From: Thuidium tamariscinum
Taxonomy: Eukaryota > Streptophyta > Bryopsida > Hypnales > Thuidiaceae
Length of the DNA stretch: 64,000 nt
Assembly: GCA_947034885.2 (NCBI GenBank)
Contig: OX344751.2
Span: 15,562,001-15,626,000 of the forward strand
Direction: 5' to 3'
This document shows positions 1 to 12,100 of the stretch, piece by piece; position 1 is the stretch's first letter, and each line of letters begins with the position of its first letter. Made by a program: the position numbers and the translations under genes. Under the pieces are notes generated by a model. It made no database searches. It had not been told where the DNA came from and saw only the letters and a list, made by a program, of their open reading frames with translations.

Positions 1-1436
1 TGTTTTGTGAAAATTATAATTGTTATCATTTTTGTTGCAAAAATTGAACATAAATAAGTAAAAATAGCAAAAACAATCCAAATTATTTGAATTTTTCACA
101 AGTGGTACAAGTATCAATGGAGATTAGTGTGAAAAATTTTCAATTGGTTATTTTATTTTGTACATCCAAAACAACCACAACAAAGACCTTGAAGTCAAAT
201 TCAACTATCAAACCAAATTTATCCTTTTATTTAATTGATGTATAAAATTTTGATATTTTTCACTAGAGGAAAAGTTCACTTTCTATTTATGCTATTTTTT
301 TCAATAATTTTGATGGAAAAATAAAATTATTGTGATTTTTTTAAGCTAAAGGTGGAAATAAAATTATATCAATTAGAAAATATATTAGAAAAATTTGTAA
401 TTTTTACTATAAATCAAGGATAGAATGAAAAATATAATTTTATAATTTAAATTCAAATTCCATTTAAAAAAAAGAAAATATGAATTAAAAACATACCATA
501 CTGTGTTGTTTGGATTCTAACACATGGAGCTTTCAGTTGCAATAATTCTTTCAATTTTTGACATTTTTCAAAATTTCAAAATGGAATAGAAAGAAAACTT
601 ATCAAGTTTCATTTTCTTAGTTTAAAATATATACCAATAATGGATATTTTGAAAGTTACAATCAAGGTTGACCAAGGCGCATCCACTTTTTGGATGCGCG
701 AACCTTAACCCTGAAACGCCGGGCCTATGACCAATAGTTTTAGGTTGCACTATCTATCACTTAGTTTGTTACCATTTTGTAACCAGATGCATATGGAAAT
801 TTTTATTTTTATTTTTCAAAGATGAAACTGCATGTCCTCTGTACTTCATAGAAATTTCAGATTTTTTTGAAGAAAATTGTATTTTCTGAATTTTTTTGAA
901 GAAAAATTGAAGAAAAAATCATAGGAAATAGAAAATAATCTCCAAAAATCTGAAAATTTCACCATGTGTGAAAAATACAGTAGAGATCATCATGGTGTAA
1001 GCTAATTTTTTGTGTAATCTATAATTAGAATGCAATGGACATTAAAAATACAACCAAAGTTCAAACTGCAATAAAATATTCAATTTTACGAATTTTTCCA
1101 AAATTTCAATTGGAGAAGAAACTAGAGTAGAGGACCTCCATTTCATTAGTTGGGCTCAAATTCAAAAAATGTTGTTTTCAAGGAGAAATTTCAGATTTAC
1201 TCAATTTCTCAAAATACACTAAAATGACAAATTTTGCCATCCGTTTTTCTTAATTACTTCTCAACAACATACAAAAAAACATCGATTACACTAAGAATTC
1301 AGTTGGACACTCTTTATAACTCAACATGAAAAGTCACTGGAAAAAAAATGGATGAAAAAACTACTGTTCAAGCCTTCTGGTGGCTCAGAGAAGTCATCCG
1401 AAAGCCACGAAATGGCTTTAGGGGTTAAAGGGTTAA
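1..1436 (-). mobile_element. Family C repeat (C1), left end outside window, split by element B1
   Basis: Bases 1-704 read as the reverse complement of the repeat at 60590-61450 (C2). Both share the hairpin-like stretch GCATCCAAAAAGTGGATGC and the nearby words for 'accaaggcgcatcc' and 'aacacatggagcttt'. The copy resumes after B1 at 1429-1436 (AGGGTTAA), which matches the terminal CTTAAGGGTTAA of C2. It is non-coding and very AT-rich. The end begins TTAA-CCCTTAAG, like the other TTAA-flanked elements here. Confidence 0.6.
705..1428 (-). mobile_element. Family B TTAA-flanked MITE-like element (B1), nested in C1
   Basis: The element is bounded by TTAA at 705-708 and 1425-1428. Its ends read CCCTGAAACGCC and (reverse complement) CCCCTAAAGCC. 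The interior is the reverse complement of 40377-41096 and 45631-46365; shared words include 'gggcctatgacc', 'agatgaaactgcatgtc' and 'gaagtcatccgaa'. It has no coding capacity. The TTAA duplication and CCCY ends fit piggyBac-type elements by family knowledge; no transposase is present. Confidence 0.65.
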
Positions 1437-2110
1437 GGAAAAAATGACAACCAGACCACTTCATCACCTACCTCCATCCAAGTTTACTTCCATCCAAGTT
1501 CACCCGGCCGTCTAGAACATCGGGTAACATGAGTCCCCCTGTGTTCCCTGCCCAGTCACGCTCCCCAGCCCTCAGGCGCTGCCCGACGCTTCCTCCCGGG
1601 CAGTGCCCCACTCGGGCAGCAGGGATAGTCCAGGATGAGGGTCGGAGTCAAGCTTTTATGAAGCTTTTGTGTCTGCGTTATGTTTTGCGGGGATGGGCGT
1701 GGCGAATCGGACGATGAAGCGCAGGAGCGTCGGGGGAGCTTGAGAGATTGGTAATGCGCATGTGAGTTCGATGCGGATCTGTAGAACACGATCTTGTTTA
1801 TTCGGGGTTTGCATTGCGAATTTGTGATGGTGTTGAAGTTCTAGGGTTTGGAAGCTCTGTGCTAGATTGGTGGTCCAGGGAGCTCCGTCGGCGGAGTTCG
1901 TGTGTTGGAGTACGGAGTCTGGGAATGTTCGTGGTGCGATTTGTCGAACTGCTGTAGAAGGGGCAGAACGAAGATGTTGCTTGTGTGGAAGGGGATGTAG
2001 TGGTCAAACCCTAGCGATGATAGTGGCGTCCGTCGAAGTGGAGAGTTGAAACTCTTTCCTTGCTGACGTGGGTGTTGTTAGTTTAGGTTGTTCAGGATCT
2101 AGCTGCTGCG
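1437..2110 (+). promoter_or_regulatory. SEC15 upstream region and probable 5' UTR
   Basis: Base composition changes near 1440 from AT-rich repeat to mixed, GC-richer single-copy-like sequence that runs into the SEC15 start codon at 2111. No clear TATA box was found. Short open frames on both strands show no family resemblance and contain several upstream ATGs, for example at 1529 and 1867. A leader of several hundred bases is likely, but the transcription start cannot be placed. Confidence 0.45.
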
Positions 2111-4581
2111 ATGAGTAAGGCAAAGAGAGCGGGGGTGGTAGAGAATGGGGACGGGGGAGCCATGGGAGTGGACGATTCGGCATTAGCGTCAGCCATAAGC
2201 AACGGAGAAGACCTGGGTCCTTTTATCCGATCTGCATTTGAGATTGGCAAGCCGGAGACGCTGGTTCACCAGCTCAAGAGCTTCGTGAAAAAGAAGGAGG
2301 TCGAAATCGAGGATCTGTGCAAGCTGCATTACACGGAGTTTATTCGAGCAGTCGACGAGTTGAGGTATGTGCTTGTCGATGCGGATGAGCTCAAATCGGG
2401 TCTTGCGGAGGAAAACAAGCAGCTGCAGGAGGTCGGGGATACTCTCTTGCGGATGCTGGATGCTCTGATACAGTCTCATGGCACGAAGAAAAATCTGATG
2501 CAGGCGATCGATTCGCTCAAAACGTGCACTGCTGTGGTGGACCTGTGTATGAGGGTGAATGAGCACGTCATGAACGACAGCTATTATCCGGCACTCAAGG
2601 CTTTGGACATCGTGGAGCGGGACTTTATGCCTGTGCTACCTGCTCGGGCTCTGCGGCTTCTGCTGGAACGACAGATCCCTGTCTGTAGAGCACATATTGA
2701 AAGAAAGGTGAACAAGGAATTTAACGATTGGCTTGTCCATATCCGAAGTGCTTCTCGTGAAATAGGGCAACTCTCAATTGGACAAGCGTCATCAGCTAGA
2801 CAAAGGGAGGAAGAGCTTCGAAGACGGCAGCGGCAGGCAGAAGAGCAAAGTCGCTCTGGGTCCAAAGAGCTGGTCTACATGCTGGAAATGGAAGATTTGG
2901 ACGAAGATGACTCTCAGCTGAAATTTGACCTCACCCCAGTCTACAGGGCATACCACATCAACACGTGCCTGGGAATGCAGGATCAGTTTAGGGAGTATTA
3001 CTTTAAGAATAGGCAGCTACAGTTGAACTCGGATCTACAAATATCAACCACTCAGTCATTTTTGGAGTCGCATCAGTCGTATTTCGCTCAACTAGCTGGA
3101 TTCTTTATCGTTGAGGACCGCGTGTTGAGATCTGCAGGAGGTCTAATGACTAGTGCGAGAACAGAACAGCTGTGGGAGTCAGCTATCAGTAAAGTGACTG
3201 TAGTCATGGAAGATCAATTCTCAAGAATGCAGGATGCGAATCATCTTCTTTTGGTGAAGGATTATGTCAGTTTGCTGGGGGCTACCTTGCGAAGACATGG
3301 TTATCAGGTACTGTGGGTTCGATATCTGGTCGTAGTGGCAATCCTCTTCCTTGATATCTTTTGTCGAGTACATAATCTTAATACCCATGTTCTTTTCTGT
3401 AGGTTGGACCATTGCTGGAGGTTCTGGACACGATGAGAGACAAATACCATGAGCTTCTTCTAACAGACTGCCGGCACCGTATAAATGATGATCTTGCAAA
3501 CGACAATTATGAACAGATGATGATGAGGAAGGAGTATGAGTACAACATGAATGTGCTTGCTTTCCACCTTCAGAGTATGGATGTTATGCCCACATTCCCG
3601 TATATTGCTCCCTTCTCAGCCACAGTACCTGACTGCTGTCGAACTGTGAGATCTTTCATCGAAGACTCCGTGAGTTTCCTTGCGTACGGAGGTCAGATTG
3701 ATTACTACGACCTTGTGAAAAGGTACTTGGATAAGCTTTTGGTGACAGTACTGAATGAGGCATTGCTCAGGCTGGTTCGAAGTCCTACACTAGGAGTATC
3801 GCATGCTATGCAGATTGCTGCCAACATGACAGTACTGGAGACTGCGTGTGACTACTTCGCACAACATGCTGCAAAGCTGTGTGGCATTCCTACTCGGCTT
3901 GTCGAGGGCCCTCATGGAGCTTTGGCTGCTCAGGCCACTCTCCGAAACTCGCAAGCTGTTGCACACGACACTATGATCAAGTTGGTGAAGTCAAAAGTAG
4001 ACGAGTTCATGAATCTGACTATGAATATCAACTGGACTCCTGACGAGCAGCCGCAAGTCGCCAATGACTATTTGAATGATGTCTATATCTACCTGCAAAC
4101 AATAGCGGATACGTCGCAGGAAATCCTGCCACCTACTGCGTTTTATAAAGTGATCAGTGGCGTACTTGAGCACATCTCTCGACGCATTCTTGAAACGATA
4201 TTGAGTGAGGACGTGAAAAGGTTCAATATTTACGCAATTATGGGCATTGACACAGATTTGAGAATGCTGGAAGCATTTGCGGATGAGAAGTATCAGACTA
4301 GTGTTCACGATAGGGTTCCAGGTGCCCTGCCCTTGAAATCGTTTCTAGCAGAGGCTCGTCAGACAGTCAACCTTTTCACGGCTACGCAGCCTGACCTTTA
4401 CCTGAATCCAGTCATACGGGAGAGGAATTACAATGCGCTTGACCCCAAAAATATCATTCTAATTGGTGAGAAGTTTAAGGACCTACCAGAGAAGATGTTT
4501 GGAGGAGGTCGTGGAACAAGAGTTCTTGCGAAGAAGAAGCTCATTGATGCACTGGTAAAACGCTTGAAGAACGAGGCTTGA
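2111..4581 (+). CDS. SEC15: Exocyst complex component SEC15
   Basis: SEC15 is a subunit of the octameric exocyst, which tethers secretory vesicles to the plasma membrane; in the complex it links Rab-GTPase-bearing vesicles to SEC10. Coding exons are 2111-3307 and 3403-4581, with a 95-bp phase-0 intron. The donor is CAG|GTACTG and the acceptor TTCTGTAG|GTTGGA, so the protein reads RRHGYQ|VGPLLEVLDTM across the join. It has 791 residues, the usual length for plant SEC15. Features are an N-terminal helical region (FIRSAFEIGKPE, KKEVEIEDLCKLHY), a charged Arg/Glu-rich coiled-coil-like segment near residues 228-250 (RQREEELRRRQRQAEEQ), an acidic stretch (EMEDLDEDDSQ) and the conserved C-terminal half ending GRGTRVLAKKKLIDALVKRL. 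The ATG at 2111 opens the frame and is followed by an unconserved Gly-rich leader. If the intron were retained, translation would end at 3436. The family match is strong. Confidence 0.96.
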
Positions 4582-4590
4582 GGATCAGTC

Positions 4591-4596
4591 AATAAA
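4591..4596 (+). terminator. Candidate polyadenylation signal of SEC15
   Basis: AATAAA lies 10 bases after the SEC15 stop codon. Plant signals usually sit 10-35 bases before the cleavage site, which would give a very short 3' UTR. Later signals in the AT-rich flank (4790-4870) are also possible. Confidence 0.4.
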
Positions 4597-5491
4597 GCTC
4601 TAGCAGAATGAGACGAGGATTTGTGTACATTGTGTACCATGGGAACTCAGTAATTGTTTCTGGGATCGACCAATCTTATGAGATATTATGGCTGCTGATA
4701 TTGCTTGGACAGCAGTGTCCAGACAGCTAGAGCTGGGCATATCGAAGCGAGGTACATAACTGGCCACTTCTTGCAGCCAGAGTCGTATCTCATGCTATTA
4801 GTTTCGTAAATTTTTCGTATGTATTTAGGGCTCGTATAAGTAACATGAGATTTATGCCGCCCGAAGTCTTTTTTTTCTTTTTTATCTACATTTCTGTCAG
4901 CTCTCCAGTTCAATAGCAGAACCGAGAGCTTCTCTTACACCTTGCGTGCAATGGCGTCGTAGAAGACTAGAAACTTTCCTGCAGCAGGTGTGAAATATTA
5001 GATAAATGATGACGAGGCGCAGTATATATGCGGGTTTGGTTCTATTACTGGAAGGAGATATTGCCTTCTTAGTAGACATATTTCTTGGTTAGGTACCTAT
5101 TAGTTTATAATTATATTCGATTCTGTGGTTGATTTTTTTTATCAAAGCAGCTTTAGCGATTCTTCAGATCAACCAGCGTATGAGACTTGGAATTATTGGT
5201 ATCAATTTTGATCTTTTTGCCATGCTCATGGTGTTCTGGATCATTGAGATATTACATGCGATCTATTTTTAGATTTATGGATCTCCAGGGGTTTTCTGAG
5301 GCTTTCTCTCAAGTCAACGACTCACTGAAGATGTGCAATCCTCGTCCGTGCTCAAGCCAGTGCCCAGATCCACCTTTCCTACATTGTGTTAGATTATGCT
5401 TCACGATGTGAATCCTCTTACTAGTACCGGTACTCATGAAAAACACAATACACTGTAGCGAATGTTGTGGTTCGCCAGATTTGGGTGTATG
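4597..5491. other. SEC15 3' flank, nothing recognised
   Basis: This is mixed-composition sequence without a supported gene. It may carry the SEC15 3' UTR. Short open frames here have no recognisable motifs, and no repeat shared with the rest of the window was noticed. Confidence 0.4.
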
Positions 5492-5493
5492 TA

Positions 5494-6481
5494 CAGTCAG
5501 GTCCAGCTCATTTACGAATTCTTGCAGTCACAGTTAAAGAAAATTTCACTACAGCCAACTTTGACACCCTCTCACGGGCTGAAAAATTGGTTTTTTACTA
5601 TGAAATTTTTTTTACAAGATCATTTCTAAGTTGATAACATATGTGGAAAATTTCAAGGCCAAAAGATTCACCCAAAAAAAGATATGCAAAATCTATCAAC
5701 ATGTGTAGTTGTAAGCTTTCACTGCTGTCAACTTTGCCAATGTCTCAAGGATTGAAAACTTTTTCTTTTGGCATGAAATTTTTGGAATGAAATCATCTCT
5801 ATGTTGATTATATGTGGAAAATTTCAAGGCCAAAATATTCACCAGAAAAAAGATATTCAAAATCTACTAACATGTGTAGTTAAGAAAAAAACTTTCACTA
5901 CTACCAATTTTGACACCCTCCCAAAAATTGAAAAAAAAAGTTTTGGCCATGAAACTTTTTTCATGAGATCATCTTTGTATTGTTAACATGTAAGATAAAT
6001 TTCAAGTTCAAAAGATTCACACAAAAAATATATTTGAAATCTACCAATATGTACATCGAAGTTGGCAATAGTGAAATTGTCCCTTATATTGACACATGGT
6101 AGTAGATTTCGAATATCTTTTTTGGAATAAATTTTTTGAACCTGAAATTTATGACACATATAATTAACATAGAGGTGATCTCATGACCAAAATTTCATGG
6201 CCAAATTTTTTTTTTTTCAATTTTTGGGAGGGTGTCAAAGTTGATAGTAGTGAAGTTTTTTTCTTAACTACACATGTTAGTAGATTCTAAATATCTTTTT
6301 TTTGGTAAATTTTTTGACCTTGAAATTTGTCACATGTGTTATTAACATAGAGAGGATCTTGTGAAAAAAATTTCATGTTAAAAAAATAATTTTTCAGCCC
6401 TTGGGAGGGCGTCAAAATTGGCACCAGTGAAGTTTTGTTCCCTGTGTATGCAAGAATTCGTAAATGAACTGGACCTAACTG
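5494..6481. mobile_element. 988-bp foldback element with Tc1/mariner-like ends (L1)
   Basis: The termini CAGTCAGGTCCAG and CTGGACCTAACTG are inverted repeats. They continue through 'tcatttacgaattcttgca' (5508-5526) and its complement (6449-6467). TA flanks both sides (5492-5493, 6482-6483). The arms contain three subunits spaced about 175 bp apart (motif 'tttcact...ccaa(c/t)tttgacaccctc' near 5545, 5719, 5896), mirrored by three inverted ones near 6062, 6240 and 6417. The whole element can therefore fold into one hairpin of nearly 500-bp arms. It is non-coding. TA duplication and CAG ends are typical of Tc1/mariner-derived MITEs. Confidence 0.8.
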
Positions 6482-6522
6482 TACAGTAATAGAGTTATCC
6501 TGTGAGTCATGACATGTCATCG

Positions 6523-6795
6523 GGGCTTTTTTTTGGCTTTCCGGTACCAGAAAAATTAATCTGCTTAAAAAATGCTAAGAAATTATGATGTTTTTTGCCA
6601 AAAAACTTTGTATTAAAAACAAATCTTGGATGAAATCACCAAATTGTGGATGACTACAGAAATATGTTCATGTGATATATGATAATGTGACATTTTCTAT
6701 CCAATATATTTTCTATGAATGTTGAAATTTGGAGCACCTTCAGAACATTTTTTATTGCCACTTTGGCACTTTATAAAAAATGAAAAAGAAAACTT
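6523..6795 (+). mobile_element. Family M AT-rich repeat (M1)
   Basis: The left part reads 'ggggcttttttttggctt', followed by 'ggatgaaatcaccaaa', and the right part 'aaaaaatgaaaaagaaaac'. The same order is seen at 57192-57478 and, reversed, at 29398-29640. The ends are imperfect inverted repeats (GGCTTTTTTTT / AAAAAAAAGCC in the other copies). It is non-coding; the superfamily is not assigned. Confidence 0.45.
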
Positions 6796-7428
6796 GAACA
6801 TCCTCCATCAAGAATGACAACTTATTGTAAATTGCATTTTCCATGACTAGGCAAGATTAAGTTTTATGTAATTTCCTAGTGTTGTCTTCTCCCTAAATTA
6901 AGGTTTGGGTCCCATGTTCAAACCTCTAGGTCACTAGGAGTGGTCACAGGTTATTTTGCACCTCTAGTACTAAAAAAATTTAACTTCATTTTGTAGCTTA
7001 AAGTCTTAAAGTGGGACCAAAATCTTCCTTTGTCATTCTAAAAGAAATATTTTGTCTATTCCAAAATGATCTTTCTATAAGATAATGTTTTGGATTAAGG
7101 TTGAAAATAACTTTCTTTCAAATTTTTTGGGAATTGTAAATAGAATTTGATGCACTCCTATTATCTATAAAATTTTAACTTAAAATTAGTTTACAAAGTA
7201 TAGATTTGGAGTGCATTGTAAAGGAGAACCGGTGGCCATTGATTTGTAATATAGATTATAGGCAATCATGTTTTCTTTGAATAACTCAATAGCAAATGTT
7301 TAGTTTGTTAGTCACTTTATTCGACAACCATAACTTATGGGAAATCAAAGATATATAGGATCATCATGATTGGTCCAAGTTAGGAGGTGTCCATCACTCA
7401 AAAGAAGCTAAAAAGAGCATAATATGAA
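6796..7428. other. AT-rich intergenic DNA, nothing recognised
   Basis: There is no gene, tRNA or clear inverted repeat. A reverse-strand B-box-like word (GGTTTGAACATGGGACCC, near 6905-6925) lacks a matching A box. Confidence 0.35.
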
Positions 7429-7656
7429 ATCCTACCATCAAAGGTGGATTTATCTTGGGGGGGAAATGTAAAAAAAATTATTTTTTGCAAATTTTTTTGC
7501 AAATTATGAATTCATATTTGCAATTAGAGACCCCTAATCAACTAGGAGAGGTCTAGAATATACTTTAGATACAACCCAAAATAGGGGGGCTTTCTTTCAC
7601 TTTTTACTTGGAGAATCCAAAATTTACCTTGTGGGGCCCACCTTTGATGGAAGGAT
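7429..7656. mobile_element. Family G MITE (G1)
   Basis: The terminal inverted repeats are ATCCTACCATCAAAGGTGG (7429-7447) and the complement of ATCCTTCCATCAAAGGTGG (7638-7656). The interior words 'ggatttatcttggggggg', 'gaattcatatttgcaat' and 'ccaaaatagg' recur in 20340-20530 and 27910-28100. The element is 228 bp, non-coding, with no clear target duplication. Confidence 0.65.
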
Positions 7657-7972
7657 GGCCTAAGAAGGTCGCCTCTCCATTTTCAAATCACTATCCATAC
7701 TTATTCTTGATCCTTGATGTCAATATATAGCATGTATGATACATAGGCAAGTAGATTGTATGATGCTACCATTGTTAGTAAACAATTTTAAACTAATTTA
7801 TAGAATGTACAAACTGGAAGATCATTTTGGGACAAAAGGAGTAAGTTGAATCAAATTTAACACAAGAAAAGAAATGAAAGAGGAACAAAATAAATTGAAT
7901 ATAGATTGAATTTTTCATGACCTCCTATAATATATTTATCATTTTTGCAAATTAATGTGTTGTTAAATAATA

Positions 7973-9128
7973 CTCCCTTTGTCCCACTAGAAACCTCCAA
8001 AAATCTCCTCATGAAGGGTTAACAATATTCTTAACGATTGTGCCAATAATACATGCATTCAAGAACTAATAAACTATCTATGAGATCTATGCAAAATCTC
8101 AAACTTAAGTATTGTCATTAATCCTTAAGTGCTTAGACATCCAATTTTGGGACGATATACAAATTCAAAACTAGATTTCTTTCTCATTATAGTTAGGATG
8201 AAAGTAATCCTAATTTTTAGAGATACTCAATGAAGTTGTTGTCCTATCCAAGGGTTGGATTTGGTGTTACTAGAGTACATATTTTTCTAAAATTACAAGT
8301 GTAGAAGTATGTCAAGTGGTTGACTTGTGTTGATTTTAGTTCAAATTTGGAATTGCAAAAATGAGCTCATAGAATCAAATAACATAAAAATTCCAAAAAA
8401 TCACTATGTCAAGAGAACTACATTTTAAATCCATTCCAACAAAATTTACCTTAAAAATGACAATATTTTGCTTGTAATTCAATTTAGAAGGAATTTTGAA
8501 TTTTTCCTTTCAAAATTTATAGAAAAATATTGGTGATAGCGTTGGTAGTTTTATCTATGTAGATAGAGTCTACAGCTCAAATCCTATAGTTTTTATTTGC
8601 CCCTCAATTCCAAAATATTCTTCAAAATAGTACTTTATGATGTTTTTTCCAAAATCGTCAATTCAAGAGATGAATTTGGATGCTTAGGGGTTAACACACA
8701 CAAAATCCTTATTAAAAACATTATATTTGAGCATAGTTTGTAAATGATTTTATCTTTGTCATTCTAAATGATTTAACAATTGGTGGCATCAATAGGATTC
8801 TAGAAACATATTCTCCAACCAAAATATCCGCAATGAGAAAACCTAGACAATTCAGCAACAAATATTCTTAGTACCAAAGAAGACATTGAATCCATCATCA
8901 GTACTATTGTTTGAGAAAGCAACAAGTTCAAGGTGCTTCATATGGGTAAGGCCAAGCTTGCTAGGCATGAAGAATGCTCCTAGATCATTTCACTTGTCCC
9001 TATGAGGTCATTCAACTTGGCAAATACAACAAATTCTTAATCAAAGATCATGATCAATAAATGGAGTTTTTTAATTAGTGGGACAAAAAATGTACCTCAT
9101 TTAGAGGTTTTTAGTAGGACAAATAGAG
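7973..9128. mobile_element. Stowaway/mariner-like non-autonomous element, 1156 bp
   Basis: The left end CTCCCTTTGTCCCACTAG and right end (reverse complement) CTCTATTTGTCCTACTA are inverted repeats extending into AAACCTC. They closely resemble the known Stowaway/plant mariner terminus CTCCCTCCGT. A TA dinucleotide flanks each side (7971-7972, 9129-9130). The element is long for Stowaway and carries another TTAA element at 8118-8694. No transposase reading frame or DD34-39D motif was found. Confidence 0.7.
8118..8694. mobile_element. TTAA-flanked element N1 inside the mariner-like element
   Basis: The left end TTAA-TCCTTAAGTGCTTAG and right end (reverse complement) TTAA-CCCCTAAGCATCCAAA share the TTAA-CCYT pattern and the word CATCCAA. 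It is 577 bp and AT-rich with no coding. The ends are only imperfect matches, so the boundary call is tentative. Confidence 0.4.
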
Positions 9129-9130
9129 TA

Positions 9131-12100
9131 TCATTCAAGGAAGATTCAATACTTTAAGTTAGATGGATTTGAAGTTATACTTTGATTGTCATTACTCTTC
9201 TATGAAGGATCGAAGAAATTTGAATTTTGGAAGTGATTAGGAGCTTGTTATAAACTAGATAATGGTCATGGAGGGTGTCAATATAGCCTATAGGATTGAT
9301 TGCTTTAGTCATAGAATGGCGAGAACAAATCCTACCAGTCATATTGGCACCTTCTATGGCCATTATCATTCATAATGACTACAAACAAATTTCTAGACAC
9401 CTTGTATGGCACTAGTTGCCAATCACTTTGTACCAAGTGCTTTTCAACTACCAATTGGCCAATCACCTTGAGTAATTTGATTACATAATTGAAGGATGCA
9501 CAATGTTACAAAGGGCACAAACCCTGATTTATAATTTGCTCACTTATAGCCCATTACAAAATGTGATGGTAGACAAAAAGTTATTACAAATAAGATGACT
9601 TCATGAAGAGTGATACTTTCTACATTAGAAGAGATTTGGCTCCATAGAAGACTGTAAGTTCTTGCACAATAGGAAACTCTGGAAACTATACCATTGATGA
9701 AATTTTATGTGGTCAAGAGACAACCATGTCAAAATTCAAATTTAAGAAAAAATTCAAAATTCAATTTTTTTATAGGTCCCTCCAAAGGATGTGGTAGCTC
9801 CCAACATTTGGAACTTTGGCATTCCCCTAGAGGGGAACCCAAAGAGGAAACATGAGGGGATTGTTTTTTTAATTAAATTTTTTTTTATGACGGTTGGTAG
9901 CAATTAACCACTCCTTCACTGCTACAGGAACAACCACAAGAGGATTTTTGGCCCCCAAGAAGACTGTTTCAGGGGTGTTCCCAGAAATTGTTCCCACTGC
10001 TGCAAACCAGCCCCCTACTGGTCTGAATTTTGAATTTTTTTTTTTTAAAAACATTTTAAAATTTTAAAATTTTTCAGAATGTTTAAAAAAGAAAGAAAAT
10101 CATTTAAAAAAATAATTTTTTTCAAGAAAATATTTTTAAAATATTAAATAATTAATTAAAATAATTAATTAATTCATATTTTCTGACGTGGCAGTCGCTC
10201 GACTACATCAGCATTGCGTTCTCTACGTTCCCAATGCGTTCCCAACGTTTGGAAACTCCCAGTCTTATAAACTAGCTAAAAATCCTCTTATGATGGGGAA
10301 CTGCCTTAAATTGGCCTTCTATAGAACCAAATCTCTTCTAATGCTTGGATTAGCGTAGCCTAGTTAGTAGAACTACAACCTATGAATTCTTTATTTACAA
10401 TCCAATAGTCATTGTTACTCTTTGTAATTATATAGGAAAATCAATGTTTTAACTCTTTGTTTATATAGAAGAAAAATAAGTGTTTGATCATCTCATATGG
10501 AGAACATGCATAATTTATATAAGTGCAAAAGAATTCCTCAATATATTTTGAAGGGAGATGCGACTCATCTTATTGATGCATATTAAAAATGGACTTGTAC
10601 TAAGTAAGTAGGGTTGACATTAATTTTGAAAGGAGCTAGAAAGTGGTTGATGAACACAACTTCTTATTGAAATGCAAATGCATTTCATCCAATACTTTTC
10701 TTTTGAATGTGTATGCAACACTTGGTGATGAAAAGCCAGTCAAGAGGAGATTATTATATTTTAAGAGTTGGAAAACCAAGTTTTGGCCTTGTTCAAAGAG
10801 ATCCAAGGCATGTCACAAAAGAAGATTTCCAAAATTTCTAAAATTTTAGATATTTAGCTTTTGTTCTAGAGAGGAAGATGTCAAATCTATAGATCACAAG
10901 AGACATATTTGGGGACATATTTTCAATGTCTTTGGAAATTCTCTCTCTTTTGCTCTTGATCTAAATTTTTTGCCTTTAAAATGATCTATCTTGAATTTGA
11001 GTCCAACTAATGAAAATAAAATTATTAAGTCTTATTTGAAACTTTGGAAAATTCTTGAAATTTAATATTTTATTGCCATTTGAATTTCGAAGCTACAAGT
11101 AGAGTCTAGTGAATTTCTAATCTTACAATCATACAAAAATTTGGTTTGGACAATGATGTTCTACACTAGAATTTTCAACTACTAAAAAAATTTTAAATCT
11201 TCAAATTTATTTTGAATTTGATATGGTGATTGCAAGAAACACTTATACTATTTGTTGCATTTTTTTATTTTCATCATTTTTGTACCTTTTGTACTAAGAG
11301 TCACCTTTAGTACTATTTGAGGCATAGAATATGACATCTAGATAGTCGATTGGATTTCAAATCTACTATTTAAACAACTTGTAAAGTTCATTACAATAGT
11401 GAATGGCAAGGATGAATGGCAATACTTCATTTTGCCACAAAAAATAATTTATAAACAAATTGAAGGCACTATAGGTCCCTAGTAGTACTATTGAGTCTTT
11501 CAGTGCACCTTAAAATACTATATTGAGCCACATGCTAGAAAATGAGACTTCTACATTTTTATTTTGAAAATTTCATTGTAAAGATGACCGTTGTTGCCAA
11601 TTAGGGGCATAGATAGAATATCAAAGCTAGAACTTTACAAAAAAATTAATTTAATTTAAATTCAATCCAAATAATGCACACTTTAGGCTAATATAAAACA
11701 CACTTGGAAAATGATTTTGGAAATCCCCCTCCCCAAAAAGTGTATTTCTATTAGAAGACCTAGCCTACTAAATTTCAAGAAAGGTATTTGATATTACTAA
11801 AAACCACCAAATCCATGTATGTGACATATGTTCAAAATTCAATCCTCCCTACTTTATCATTTTTGAAATTTTTTCATGCTTGAGGAAACTTCATTCTAAA
11901 CTTCAAATTCATTTGATCATTTTTGCAATACTTATGGCATAAAACAACTTTCGCTTGCAATGTGTGACGCAAAATAGGACAGGTGTTTCTTGCAATCAAT
12001 TTTTCCAACTTTTTGGTAAAATATTCACAATAATGTTAGAAGAATGAACAACATAGAGTAGAAGATTTTCAAGATCGACCACATAGTCAAATTACCTTAT

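Noticed and set aside
3308..3436. SEC15 ending at 3436
   Set aside because: That frame reads into the 95-bp intron; splicing at 3307/3403 restores the conserved protein.
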